Of a stretch of 64,000 bases of DNA, positions 22,391 through 33,470 are shown one piece after another. How positions within the stretch are numbered: position 1 is the stretch's first letter; every line of letters starts with the position of its first letter. The position numbers and the translations under genes are program-made. Location of the stretch: the NCBI RefSeq assembly GCF_033439725.1, contig NW_026944384.1, positions 5,146,001 through 5,210,000 on the forward strand. Direction: 5' to 3'. The notes under the pieces are model-generated. The model saw only the letters and a list, made by a program, of their open reading frames with translations, had not been told where the DNA came from and ran no database searches. The stretch is from Neurospora tetraspora (lineage: Eukaryota; Ascomycota; Sordariomycetes; Sordariales; Sordariaceae).

Positions 22391-22990
22391 GATGGTCCAG
22401 TAGCTGGCAACGTGATCATGAAGTGGTGTGAACTTTTTGAAGCCATCGTTCGCTTTGCGGCTCTGAGTGGGTAACGGCCAAGTACATATCCTACAGTAGA
22501 CGACATCTTGTTGGGGTTGTTGCCTCGTCGGTTTTCTCTTTCTGTATAGTTCTCCGTTCACTCGGCGGCTGTGCAGAGAGCCTTCGGTCTAGTAGACTGG
22601 TTTGTTGATAAGCTTGTTGCTGGCTTACTTACGTCATTCTGGACTCTCCTGTAAGGAGGACTCGGGCTTGTTAATGGTGGCTTCGGATGTCCCAAACCGA
22701 AAACCTCTAGATACCGTCTTGTCTGGTATGCCTTGGTAGGTCCCTGAGTAGTCCAACGGGAGTCACCATCAGCAAGCCTTGGAATGACCGGAGAGTTGCC
22801 AGAACTATCACTCCTCCCCTTTCCCTTTTCCCTATCAGCTCTTCGCCAAGCTAGCTGAGCATCCAACACGTTCTGTCTGCCTCCCCAACATTCAATTTCA
22901 CCTAGTCCTTCTCTGGTAGTGGTATCTTTTTCGGCTGTCTCCTGTCGATGACTTGTCGGCCCTATCACCGGTTATTCAACCCGATAGGAT

Positions 22991-23017
22991 CCATGCCATG
23001 CCATGCCATGCCATGCC
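22991..23017. repeat. Pentanucleotide microsatellite (ccatg)x5
   Basis: Five exact ccatg units plus a partial sixth, in non-coding DNA. Confidence 0.92.
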
Positions 23018-23300
23018 TTTCCATCTCATGTCTAGTCCAGTTCGATCGGATGGAGATGAGATGACTCGACGGTTCGATCCTCTCCTCCCCGGCTTTCCGT
23101 TATCATCTCCATCTCCATCACCGAATAATCATCTGCCTAACCCATCCACCTGACCTGGCCATCTCTAGAAACTCCCATGTACCTTGCTTTCCCGTATCCC
23201 GCCCCGTCATTTGTCTTGGGCGTAGGGCGCTTCCCAGCTCCAAGCTAGCTAGGCGAGCCAGCCAGGTTAACCTCGCTTCAAAATCTCCGAAGCCGGCAAG

Positions 23301-23318
23301 ACCAAGACCAAGACCAAG
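23301..23318. repeat. Hexanucleotide repeat (accaag)x3
   Basis: Three exact accaag units in non-coding DNA. Confidence 0.85.
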
Positions 23319-24273
23319 ATGTTGGGGTAGGTGTGGATGTGGCTGCCTGGTATGAGGTTTCGTCTCTCCTCTCCTCTGGGGACTGGCCAATTTTGCCCAT
23401 CCAGTGGTGAGGTACATCTTCGGGTATACCATTGGATGCCACTTGCCTCGTCGAGATAACACCAATGTTGGTTGTCGGTTTAAGCCATGGCTTTTCCTTT
23501 TGTTCTCATCGCCAAGTCTTAGCATGAAAAGTTCTCTTCTAGGTGGTTCTATCGAAGGGTGTCCCTTCCTCCTTCAAGGCGGCCTTTTGATCTCCCACCT
23601 ATCATCCCAATCCACTACAGAAATGAGACAGAATTCATTGGAGAAAGCTCACCCTCATCCTTCTTTCCCTCCCCCCCCTTCTCAAGCCGGGCATCTCCCC
23701 AGCCTATAGCCGTCCCCAAGCCCTCCAACCCCCCCTCATTTCTTCTTCAAATCCCACATCCTTCCATCCTGCTAGCACTAGCCGTTTTGAATCCTCATCC
23801 CCTTTGACCCCGCTCAAAATGACTAAATGACTAAATGATAGACCAGTAAAAGTGAGTGATGCCATCGTAGAAAGATAGCTAAGCGCCTTGCTTGAGTAAA
23901 GGAGTTGACTCAGCCCTTAACTAACAGCCCACAGCCAGCCAGCCCCAGACGTCACTCGCGCACTCATTCACTCAGTTGACACGGACTAGCTGGGTTCTAT
24001 GGTAGTTCAGGTGAGTGAATGGGAAAGGGAAGTGGCTCTTCCCAGATATGAGTGAGAAGGGACATGCCATGGCACTCCGGGTACTGTTGGCGAATGGTCC
24101 TGAATGAGCCAGTAATGTAAGTCAGCGCCGGCGGTTGGATGGCATGAGATTGAGCTACTTACCAAGTTGACCGGATATTAGATACCCTCTTGGGCAAAGG
24201 CCGGATGGTGATGAGGCCTTGCCGTGATCTCATGACGGAAGTGGCTGTCTCTTGTGAACATCTTTCTTGCTAG

Positions 24274-24292
24274 ATATATATATATATATAAT
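24274..24292. repeat. (AT)n microsatellite
   Basis: A run of about nine AT dinucleotides, roughly 360 bases beyond the 3' end of the mitochondrial protein gene. Confidence 0.9.
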
Positions 24293-24652
24293 GCTAAATT
24301 GTTGAACAATAGAAAAGAAAATCAGATATGTAAACAACTCTCAAATATGTACATTGAGTGCAAAGCGTCTGTCTGTTTCAGACCCAAGCAAAACTGTTGT
24401 TCTGTTGTTCCTCCTCGCGGAAGCTCGTGCTCTCTCTCTCTTGCTCTCATCATGTCCTGTAAACCATGACCTTGTGGACTCCGTGTCCTCTATCGTCTAT
24501 AGATCCCTCTCGTAGTTGTATATCTATATGACCGCAACCAATGTATGCAAAACGCGATTACATGTCGGAAGTCGGAGGACAAATCATGAAGTAGATGTTG
24601 GTTTGTTCGGTCGGTACTGTGTATCCCGCAGCAGCTCAACTGCTTCTTACTG

Positions 24653-27397
24653 TTACTTGAGGAAGCGATCGAAGCCCTCAAAGTCCTGGAAGAAGTCGTC
24701 TTCCGTTTTGACTTCTGAGCTTTCCTTGACTGTTGAGTTTTGCGCATCCGGATCTAGACTGGCGTCTGCTTCCTCTTGTTGCTGTCGATATTGACGTTTT
24801 AGTTTGGTGGCGAACGGTGGCCTACCACCTGGGCCATACTTCACCCACAGCCTGCTCCCCACCGCATACTCGCGTTCATGAGGTATGAACAGTTCTGGCT
24901 GGGTCTTTTTAAGTTTGAGCTTCCACTCCTTCATTGAGTGGTGAACCAGCTCGGGCAGACGTTCCAGGACGTAGGAGCCCCAGGCAAGATTACACAATCT
25001 GATGGCTTCTTTCAGCGAAAGAGTCTCCCTCACTTTTGGGGTAACGTAGTGGTGCCCATGTTTCTGAGGCCGGTGGAAGCGCTTGACCTCGCCTGAGACC
25101 AAGAGTACGGTGAGAGCTGGGACAATCACCGAGCGAGTCCAAGAGTCATCAGCCCTCACCCCCCTCTCCTTGAGCATTGCCACAAGCTTGATGCCTCGGG
25201 CGAAAAAGAAATGTGCCGGCTTCGAGAACTCTGTTCCATCCCAAGGCATGCCCCTGGAACTGCGGAAACCCCAGCGGATGATCGACCCCAAGAGCTCCGT
25301 TCCAAAAACCATCTGCAGTGGATGGTAGGGGCTCGTCGTGCTCAGTTTGGATGGAATGCTCATAAACCTTTCTGACTTCGGCAATTGCTGAGCGACTGCG
25401 TCGGGTAGATCGAGCTTGTGAACCCGGAAAGAGCCCCTCTCAGGTCCCAAGCTACCCTCATAGAAGCTGACAATGTCCAACGCCAGATCGTCGCGCTCGT
25501 CATGTAGTCCTTCACGGCCGAGCCTGAAAAGGATAATCTGAGAAGCTTTGGCTGCGAGAGGATATCCGAGTCGTAGAAGCCGTCTATACATGGTGGCATA
25601 GGAGGAAATATCCACGCCATCTTTCGCAGGCCCTGGTACTATCTCTTCGCATACATGTTTTGATATAGCATCGGCCGTAGAGTGCATCAGTTCGATGTTT
25701 CCATCGGCCATAATGTCCATGAAGCCAACCATAGGCGAAGCGTTGTTAGCTTTCAAGCAGACCAACAATGCTCCGTTCGTTGAATCTTCCAGAAGTTGTC
25801 TTGTTTTGAGATGACTAGCTTCCAAAAGGAGTCGACAGAGCATAAAGTCTCCCTCCGCAGCGGCGCAACTCAGAAACGAGGGGTGCTTGGCAGAGTTGTC
25901 GAACTCTTCCGGATGCATGGCCGTATGCGTGAGACCCTCGAACAGCTCCTCGTCGCCAACTGTAGCAAAGTGTTGTAGTGTCTTCGAATAGGTTGAGTTG
26001 CCAATACTGATTCCAGACGCTTGCAGCTGTGCAATGTGGTGAAGGAGTCGGTCGGGGGATGGTTCGCGCCGGGCAATAGACTGTAACGAGAGTGGCCCAA
26101 TTTCAGAGAAGCCGAGAGTCGAGACTGTGCCAATGATGGTTTCGATGGAGAAGTCGAGGGTCGCAAACCATCTAGCGCCCAAGCTGTCATTATCTGTTTG
26201 TTCCTTGATGCCGAACACATTGCCCAGACTTTTGGAGATTTGGTAGTCGAAGCTGATATCAACTTGCGAGTTGTCGTCTCTTAGAAGGTTGTTCAGATCT
26301 GCACTGCTCAGAAGCGCAGGTTTACTCGGTGTAAGGAAAGACTGTTCTTTGGTGGTCAACTGGATCTTCGGATGAAAGCCGGTCAAAAACTGTAAGAATG
26401 GCCGAGAAGCTTCGGTTGTTGGCAAGTCGTTGTGAGAAATAAACAGCCGACGCCAATCACGGGCAATACCTTCCTCTCCTTGAGCGAAGAGGTAGGGAAT
26501 GAAATCGTCGTAGAGGTTTTGGCGGACACTCGTCTTGTAGAGTGCTTGTAGGATTTCTCGAACCTTTGCGTCTGAATTAGTGATGAACTGCTTCAGCACT
26601 TGGGTAAGGGGTTCTGAGTCGGAGCAAAACGACGAGCTTAGGCGTAAGTGCCATAGCAGAGTTGACTGTATATCCTGTTCCGCTATGAAGAAAGATACAA
26701 CACCTGCGTAGAGGTTTGGCCAAAGGACTCCGCGGTCGCTGTAGAGCCACTCAGCATAGGACCAAGCACTGTGTAGCATTTCTTGATCGCGAACGGCCAC
26801 GTCTAGTATTGCTTGCCAGAATTTCTCAGCATTTGGGCCTTCCACTTCCGTCAAGGTTTGCCGTTTTTGCAGGCCCTCGAGAACTACAGCGACTCCGGCA
26901 TCTCCTTCGGTGCGTTGGCGGTGCTCAAGTATGCACGACCAAAGAGTGATGTCGTTCGCATACTGTGGCCAGTCAACCAGCCGCGGCTGTCCATCCTTTG
27001 GTGTTTCTGCGAGGACATCACACTGGAAGCGCAAGTCTTCCTCGCTAACCGTCAAGATATCCCAATCCTCACGGTTGAAGGGCTGGTTGGCGACGCGGGA
27101 TGACCGAAAGCTTGGCCGTCCTGACAGGTCGTATGTATTAGACACTTGGCCTGGTAGCGCCTGCACTGCCGAGCCCCGAGCCGTCTTTGTATTCCGAACA
27201 CCGTGGTCTTCTTCCGCCGCCAAACCCTCCCCATGTGCGTATGCCGTCAACGACCTCGACCGGCGCGCGCTCGTTGAGAAGTTGACGCATCCTGGTAGTC
27301 CAGATGCTTGTAAGTGCACAGCGTCCGTGTATAAGTGCGATATGGTGGAGCGGCCCGAGCGAGCTACATGTCGCAGCACAGGAGGCACGGCTCGCAT
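24653..27397 (-). CDS. Putative mitochondrial protein, helical-repeat (PPR-like), function unknown
   Basis: One uninterrupted frame encodes 914 residues from the ATG at 27397 (MRAVPPVLRHVARSGRS). Eight codons upstream remain open but contain no ATG. The N-terminus is a textbook mitochondrial presequence: rich in Arg, Ser and Ala, without acidic residues for the first ~25 positions, and with a likely processing region around FSTSARRSRSL (residues ~40-50). The body is acidic-to-neutral and helix-rich, with degenerate repeats that resemble the divergent pentatricopeptide/helical-repeat proteins fungi use in mitochondrial RNA metabolism. I cannot delimit canonical 35-residue units by eye, so this is a fold guess. 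The C-terminus is charged and Lys/Glu-rich. The gene is divergent from the cytochrome oxidase subunit gene, which is suggestive but not proof of a shared mitochondrial role. Confidence 0.75.
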   Translation of the reverse strand: MRAVPPVLRHVARSGRSTISHLYTDAVHLQASGLPGCVNFSTSARRSRSLTAYAHGEGLAAEEDHGVRNTKTARGSAVQALPGQVSNTYDLSGRPSFRSSRVANQPFNREDWDILTVSEEDLRFQCDVLAETPKDGQPRLVDWPQYANDITLWSCILEHRQRTEGDAGVAVVLEGLQKRQTLTEVEGPNAEKFWQAILDVAVRDQEMLHSAWSYAEWLYSDRGVLWPNLYAGVVSFFIAEQDIQSTLLWHLRLSSSFCSDSEPLTQVLKQFITNSDAKVREILQALYKTSVRQNLYDDFIPYLFAQGEEGIARDWRRLFISHNDLPTTEASRPFLQFLTGFHPKIQLTTKEQSFLTPSKPALLSSADLNNLLRDDNSQVDISFDYQISKSLGNVFGIKEQTDNDSLGARWFATLDFSIETIIGTVSTLGFSEIGPLSLQSIARREPSPDRLLHHIAQLQASGISIGNSTYSKTLQHFATVGDEELFEGLTHTAMHPEEFDNSAKHPSFLSCAAAEGDFMLCRLLLEASHLKTRQLLEDSTNGALLVCLKANNASPMVGFMDIMADGNIELMHSTADAISKHVCEEIVPGPAKDGVDISSYATMYRRLLRLGYPLAAKASQIILFRLGREGLHDERDDLALDIVSFYEGSLGPERGSFRVHKLDLPDAVAQQLPKSERFMSIPSKLSTTSPYHPLQMVFGTELLGSIIRWGFRSSRGMPWDGTEFSKPAHFFFARGIKLVAMLKERGVRADDSWTRSVIVPALTVLLVSGEVKRFHRPQKHGHHYVTPKVRETLSLKEAIRLCNLAWGSYVLERLPELVHHSMKEWKLKLKKTQPELFIPHEREYAVGSRLWVKYGPGGRPPFATKLKRQYRQQQEEADASLDPDAQNSTVKESSEVKTEDDFFQDFEGFDRFLK

Positions 27398-28053
27398 AAT
27401 GGTATCGTGGCCGCTCGACACAAGGAATTGGGCATATGAGCGGCGGGGACTCTTCTTAGCGGGTGTTTCAAGCGATCATGTCGATTTATTCTTGGTTTCG
27501 AAGTCGCCGCTGGATTATTCGGCGTCGTTGTTCGTATCGATCGTATGTATCGCGAAGTACGTGGCGCTTCGTTGACTGACTCGAGTTCTGGGGTATCGCG
27601 GTCCCACGGATGGGGTTGTGAGGGGATGTGGAAACTTGGGGTTGGAAGCTTTGACGTTCTCGAGTGGCCGAGACACAAAGTGGAGGACCTTGCATGGAAA
27701 GCTCCTCTAAAATACTGCTTAGTCATCCTGTACGTACTGAACAGCTGCTCCCCGGCAGGCATCGAGTCCGCTGAGCTTCTGAAGGTCAAAGTGAGGCACT
27801 CGGCATCAGCTGAGAGCTGTGAGCACTGGCCAATGCTTTTACAACTGGCAGGCAGGCAGAGCTTCCGCCGTCAGGTCTGCAGTCTCCATCCACAAGTCCG
27901 TGCACCACAGGAAGCCCCGAGCCGAGAAACCTGGAGCATTGAGAGGTTCAAAGCTAACTCTCCGTCCTTTCCACGCATTCGACATCATCACACCAACCCC
28001 TCGCATCACCCCCCCGGAATCCTCCACCCAACGACCACCGACAACAATTCAAG
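27398..28053. other. Divergent promoter region between two mitochondrial protein genes
   Basis: About 650 bases separate the minus-strand mitochondrial protein gene from the plus-strand COX subunit gene and must contain both promoters. Open frames here have no family resemblance. Confidence 0.6.
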
Positions 28054-28621
28054 ATGGCGTAAGCTTCTCCCCTCCGACTCCGAGCTTCTCGACGACCCGA
28101 CGACTCTCCAGCGACTGCGCGCATTGCGGACGCCACCCCAAGTCCAATTGCCTGTCGTCATGACGCACTATTATTCGTCGTACGATTTCGGAACCCCAGG
28201 CTAACAGCTCCCTTTCTTCCCGACTGCAGCGGCCTCGTCAACGCCCCTAACCGCGTCCCTGAGAAGCAGCGCTTCTACCAGCAGGCCTACAAGAACCACA
28301 CCCGCCTCTGGAAGATCGTGAGTTGAATTCGACACTCGAGCATGGAGGGGGAATCGACAGATGGGAAATAGGAGAGAGAGAGACAGAGAGGGAGGTTTTG
28401 TCGGGACAAGGGCTGATGATGAAATGGCAAACAGGGCCCTCGCAGCGGCATCATCATTACCACCTTCAACATTGCCATGTGGGGTACCTTCGGCGGTGCG
28501 TATACCTTCATTTATAGCTTACCACTTCGTCCTTGGTCCTTCCGCTAACTATACATCAGCTTCCATGTACGCCATGTCCCGCAAGGTTCTCGGCTACAAC
28601 ACCTGGTTCCAGGAGGATTAA
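28054..28621 (+). CDS. Cytochrome c oxidase subunit VIIa-like
   Basis: This 71-residue protein is encoded by four tiny exons: 28054-28058, 28230-28317, 28435-28495 and 28560-28621. The first exon is only 5 nt (ATG GC). It resembles fungal subunit VIIa of respiratory complex IV in the mitochondrial inner membrane. A matrix-facing segment (VPEKQRFYQQAYKNHTRLWK) is followed by GPRSGIIITTFNIAMWGTF, a single transmembrane helix, and a short tail ending NTWFQED. There is no cleavable presequence, as is usual for these small single-pass subunits. Every junction restores frame, and all introns are GT-AG. The alternative is another small inner-membrane subunit; the length and topology fit COX7a best. 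Confidence 0.78.
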
Positions 28622-29046
28622 ACTAGCCGTCCTACTACGATAGCCAACGAAGGAGGTGTTACTGGGACATGAGAGAAGCAAGTGATTCCCTTTGAATATG
28701 TGTATAGTCACGAAGAGCAGCATAGACGGCGGCAGAGGGAAGGCCGCTTTTGGGTGACTCCTCCAAGAAGTATGCCACCACGCCAATATTCCCTATTTGC
28801 ATCCTGGATCCCACCGACCACCTTTGGGAGCTACTGTAACCGTGGAAATCGTGATCCATTGGGTCTCGGCGCTTCGACTACCAAGCCCCAAATACTGATG
28901 GCTGCAGCTGGCAAGCCTTTTCTATCATTACAAAATTATGGCTCTCTTGGCCATGTGGTAGTGGCCATGGATGATGGGTAGCGTGAGTCTGTGAATAATG
29001 GCAACCAGTTGTCCCCTTTCTCATGCGGGCAGGTCAAGCAAGCGCT
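28622..29046. other. Convergent 3' intergenic region
   Basis: About 425 bases lie between the 3' ends of the COX subunit gene and clathrin light chain. Nothing else is seen. Confidence 0.65.
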
Positions 29047-29928
29047 TTAAATTCCCGAGGCACCGGGGGCCTTCTCGTCCTTCTTTAGGCTTATCAGGAG
29101 CTCGCGGAAACGCTCCTTGCCGGAACCAGCAGCACCGCCCTTAGCTCCCTTGCCGCTAACGTCAACCAGCTTGGCAATGCGCTCCCAGCTCGTGCCTCCC
29201 GATGTGGTGTCCTCGCGGCTGGCAAGGAACTCGTCGGCCTCCTTGCGGGTCTGCGCAATCGCCTTCTCCTTCTTGTTGTTGTAGTTCTCGTAGAATTCGT
29301 CAATGTTCTGCTGGGCCTCCGCGATGGTCTCGGCTCTCTGGGCGGCGAACTGCTCCGCCCGCTTGGCAAGCTGCGCATCACGCTTCTCGCGCCACTCCCT
29401 GATCACCTCGGGCTCTTGCTCCTGCTCGGCATACGGCGCATATCCGGAGTTGTAGGTGACGGAAGGACCGGCGCCAGTGATGGTGCCGCCGGGCGCAACA
29501 GACTAAAGTGAAAACACCCTTGTTAGAACCCAGGACCATGAATGCTTGCTGTATTGGGTGATTATTGTTTATTCGTACCTCGTTGCCTGCGGAAAGGTCG
29601 GGGAACTGGCTCTCGAAAGCAGCGTCAGTCTCAATACCGGCGCCGGCGCCAGCGGAGGAGTCGAGGCCACCCCCTAGGAGGTCGTTGTCATCGTCGAAAC
29701 CAGCATCCTCAACTGTCGCAAACTGGTTGGCATCGTCGCCGAGAAGCGCCTTCTCACGCTCGAGGAAGTTGGAGGCCGAGGGGCTTCCAGAGCCCTCCTT
29801 GATCTCGGTCTGGGCTTTTGGGGGGTAAATGTTAGCAGGCAGTGATAGCAAGGTAAGGGGATCTCCAAACAAATGCCAAGCTTACCGCCGGAGTCGAACT
29901 CCTCCAGCGAGGGGAATCTGTCAGCCAT
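29047..29928 (-). CDS. Clathrin light chain
   Basis: This is the light chain of the clathrin triskelion, which binds the heavy-chain hub and tunes coat assembly on trans-Golgi, endosomal and plasma-membrane vesicles. Exons on the minus strand are 29928-29886, 29814-29579 and 29502-29047, giving 244 residues, typical for ascomycetes. The N-terminus reads MADRFPSLEEFDSG, the conserved light-chain start. An acidic Asp/Gly-rich segment (EDAGFDDDNDLLGGG) follows. The heavy-chain-binding helix (EVIREWREKRDAQLAKRAEQ) runs into a coiled coil rich in Glu, Lys and Ala. The C-terminal conserved block is SWERIAKLVDVS ... ERFRELLISLKKDE. It is divergent from RTT103. Confidence 0.95.
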
Positions 29929-30904
29929 GGTGTGTTGGAGGTGTGGTTGACTTTTGGTTGATCGGGCGCGGACGGGCAAGACTTGAGGCTGGAGAAGTGG
30001 ACTGCAGATTGAAGGATTAGGTAGGTCGATCAAAGAAAGTTGCGAAACGAGAAGGTTTGTTTGATGGAAGTGTCTTGGTGTTGGTGTTGCACTGCGGGAG
30101 TCCGAGTTGCAGCCCCAGCGCTCCTGATCGCGCCAGGTTGCGACGGGACGCCACTCACAGCGGCCACTTTGGCACTTTGGCACTGTCCACAGCGGGCGGC
30201 CAGGTCGGGACGGGACCCTCTTTGGCCAGGGGAAGCCGGAGGGGACGACAGCTGCAGTGACAGATTCAGGTCGAACAGCTACCGGCAGGCAAGTCTGCGG
30301 CAGGCGTTGTCCCTCTTGCCCGCCCTCGCATTGGACGGATGGAGGAAGCCCCAACGTCTGTTTCGTTTCCACCTCCCGTCGTCAACTTCTTTCGACTGAC
30401 TTCCTTCTTCCTTTCCATCAACAACATTCAGCACCTGGTTTCAGTTGTTTGTCACAGAGCATCCAGATCACGCTCATTTGCTCTTCGCACTGCAAACTCT
30501 TCCTGGTGACAGCATTGGTAATAGCAGGAAAACGACTCCGGTGTAGTTGGACCACAGAGCTTGACTGCTTAGTTCACTCTGAGCACTTCTCTTGCCGTCG
30601 TCCAGTGTTGTGTGTTGATAGTCCACGCTTCTGCTATTTGAGGTTGTTCCCAAGGGCTTTTCGATCCATATTCTAGATCATCACTCGGCTGCGTCTGGAG
30701 TCACTGCTATACACACAAACAACACGGATACCTCCTCGTACTGCTGTAGATGAGTTCTGAATAAGCCCGACACCGCACATCTACATAAACATCTGCCCGT
30801 CCATCACCAACCACAAACCATCAACAACCCCAACCCAGCCCTTCAGCCGGCGTGGGTGAAAGTATCGGCCACCAGCCATCAGCAACCAATATCGCAACAT
30901 CATC
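29929..30904. other. Divergent promoter region, clathrin light chain / RTT103
   Basis: About 975 bases hold the promoters and leaders of both genes. The RTT103 side is pyrimidine-rich with CA-rich stretches just before the ATG. No further gene is recognised. Confidence 0.6.
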
Positions 30905-32357
30905 ATGGCGTATAACGAGGATGCTGTGCTCTCTAAGCTCTCTGCACTCACTGAGACTCATGAGAGTATTGCAACCACCGCCCAGTGGATCATGTTCCAT
31001 CGGTAAGCTCCCGCTGCCTACGACGACCGCGTTTACCTTTTATTTGGTGCCTTGACCGACGAACTGACTGTTGATGTCTCTTAGGCGACATGCTGCCCAG
31101 ACTGTCCATCTCTGGTTGACCAAGCTGAAGGACCTCCCCAGTCCCAAGAGGCTCAACATGATTTATCTTGCAAACGGTGAGTGCATCTTCTAGGCTGTCC
31201 CACAACGTTACATACGTGCCCCGGGCGTTCGTTTTGGGACAGAACCGTTCAGTCCTTTCTGCTCGTTTGAGACTGAATGCTGACCATTTCCGTCTTTCTC
31301 CACAGAGGTGACGCAGCAATCAAAAGCTCGCAATAAGGATGACTTCCTTCAGGCTTTCTCACCCTTCATCGCGGATGCAACCGCGTTGTCTTATAAGGGC
31401 GCCTCGTCAGACATCCAGAACAAGCTCCGAAGGGTTGTCGATGTTTGGAGAGAGCGCAAGATATTCCCCATGGAAGTCCAGGATGCTATAGACTCTCGAC
31501 TAAGAGGTAAGTTCTGACAATCCATGCCCCAGCCCTTCCTAGGAGAGATTACTAACTTGTTTAATCCAGAGCTTGACTCAGCCCGCTCCGGTGGCCCAAT
31601 GTTCGGTTCCACATCATTATCGACGCCAGCTGCAACGGTGCCTCCAGAATTGGCGCCCTTGGTTACCTCACAGCAAGCAGTTACCAAGAGTGCCCAGGCG
31701 CTGAAGACAAGCCTTACTACCGCCAATTCGGACTACAGCAAGCTGATGGATCCGGTCTACGCTCCTCCTCAGGCGCCAGTGTATGCTGCGCGACTCAATG
31801 GGCTGCTTAAGAACCTCGCCAATGCTGAGGGGGCTGTCACGGAGTGCATCAAGACCCGCGAGGAGCTTATCAGTGCCTTGGAGAAGATGTTGAACTCTAA
31901 CCGGCAGGCCCTGGACGCTGAGCAGTCACAGCTGAGGGATCTAGGCACCCGTAAGACGGCAGTCGAGGAGAAGAAGCAAGCAATTGAGCTCAGCATCATC
32001 GGCGGCTTGCCTCACAATGCCCAAGAGCCGGCTACCGGCGAGGAGCGTGCCCCAACCAGCTCGGATGGCCACGACATCGCCCGTCCCCAGGTCGAAGCAC
32101 TCACGCCTCCTCATGTCCAAGATCACGACGATTTCTACGACAATCACCCGTCTGAGCAACAACAGCCGCAGAACGGTCATGCCCACCCAACCGGATCCGC
32201 CCCTGGCATTGAGATGCTGTCCGCCCTCGCTTCGCAATATGAGTCTGTTCCGACTCGCGAGGCCAAGAAGCGCAAGATCGACGAGACCGAGGACTTTCCT
32301 GATGTAGGCATAGATGCCGATGTCGCTGAGATGGTTCGGAAGGAAAGCACGGCTTAG
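30905..32357 (+). CDS. CTD-interaction-domain protein, Rtt103/RPRD1-like
   Basis: This protein binds the Ser2-phosphorylated C-terminal domain of RNA polymerase II and acts with the Rat1 exonuclease in 3'-end processing and termination (known for yeast Rtt103). Exons are 30905-31002, 31085-31176, 31306-31506 and 31570-32357, giving 392 residues, close to yeast size. The N-terminal ~130 residues are a CID: ALTETHESIATTAQWIMFHR, HLWLTKLKDLPSPKRLNMIY, and IQNKLRRVVDVWRERKIFP, the last being the signature helix. The middle is a coiled coil (NAEGAVTECIKTREELISAL). The C-terminus is disordered and ends with a basic KKRKID nuclear-localisation-type motif followed by acidic residues. All three junctions keep frame. 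Confidence 0.93.
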
Positions 32358-33470
32358 AAGGCAATTTCGGTTGGATCTTCGCCAAAGGTTAAAGAAGGGG
32401 ATAAGGCTCTGTAGGCCAGGAAATTTATTGCAATTCTCCGGCCGTTTTGGTTACATTGCCTGCGGCCCAGCTGGTCTAGGGGAACGATAATGGCTGTATG
32501 GCGAGAATCATCATTCACATGGCATTTTGGCGCGGGCCTGAAACCTTCTCTGGAGAGAGTGTGGAGGTACAGAAGGACAGAACTATTATGGCGTGCTTCA
32601 TTCTTGACGGGCAAATGGAAGCTCATATGGCCAGTCAGTTAGCTGTAGAGAGATATCGTAATTGAATTGAGAGGCAGTCAAACAAGCAATTGTATTTTTC
32701 GTCCTTTTTCTTGTCTTTGGTGACCTTTGAATATGATGACGTCCGCAGAGTTCCAGGAGCTCCAATACCCCTGAGGTAGTGGCATGGGCCAAGCTTGAGC
32801 ACGGGCCACTTATGGAAGCTGCCGACATCGTGAACGTGATTGTCGGAATCCGGAATTGACAATGGATGCCGCCGGCAATAACGTGGCTTGCTCTGCTGCT
32901 TGGCCGAATGACGAAATGCCGAAAGACGCGCGCTTTGCCCTGTTGGGGGAGAGTGACAATTGAAGAACAATCGAACGAACTTAGGCGCCAAATCGCAGTT
33001 GCTGCAGGGCCAAACCGGCGATTGACCACTGCCGTAAGTCCAGCAGCTCAGATCCCGTCCGCCGGGACAAGCAAGGGTTTTTGCACCGACGACCGAGCCG
33101 ACCGAACTGCCCGCCTGTCATCTCAACTTCCTTCCATCATCGAGGTAACATCTCCCCATCCGTCCCGGCCGCCCTCTTCCTTGGCAACCTTTCCACTTCT
33201 TTCCTCCCGTCTCCTTCAGTCCCTCAACAACCTAGAATACATCACCAAATCTACCCATTTTCGCACGCAGGAAACCGGACGCTGACTCGCTGACAAGAGC
33301 AGATACACGCGCGCATGCGTGTTGGCGGTTGCGCATCAGGCAGTTACCTAGTAATATAGCCTACTACAATACCGACATGATATGATAGAAACTCGACACC
33401 GAAATCTCTCGACACAGCGAGACTAGTTACCTACACACTCGATCTATCCAAGACACACATACTTCAAACC
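32358..33470. other. Intergenic region between RTT103 and the ABC transporter
   Basis: About 1.1 kb hold the RTT103 3' region and the promoter and leader of the ABC transporter gene. No gene is recognised. Confidence 0.6.

Larger units (their letters stand above)
17166..24652. other. 7.5 kb gene-free block
   Basis: No frame in this long stretch has a recognisable domain or a convincing exon chain. The longest open frame is a 204-codon minus frame at 20445-21059 that looks random. The left part should carry the 5' UTR and promoter of the minus-strand methyltransferase-like gene, and the right end the 3' UTR of the mitochondrial protein gene. Several short tandem repeats lie inside (18401, 22364, 22991, 23301, 24274). 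A long non-coding transcript or large regulatory region is possible but not shown by sequence. Confidence 0.6.
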
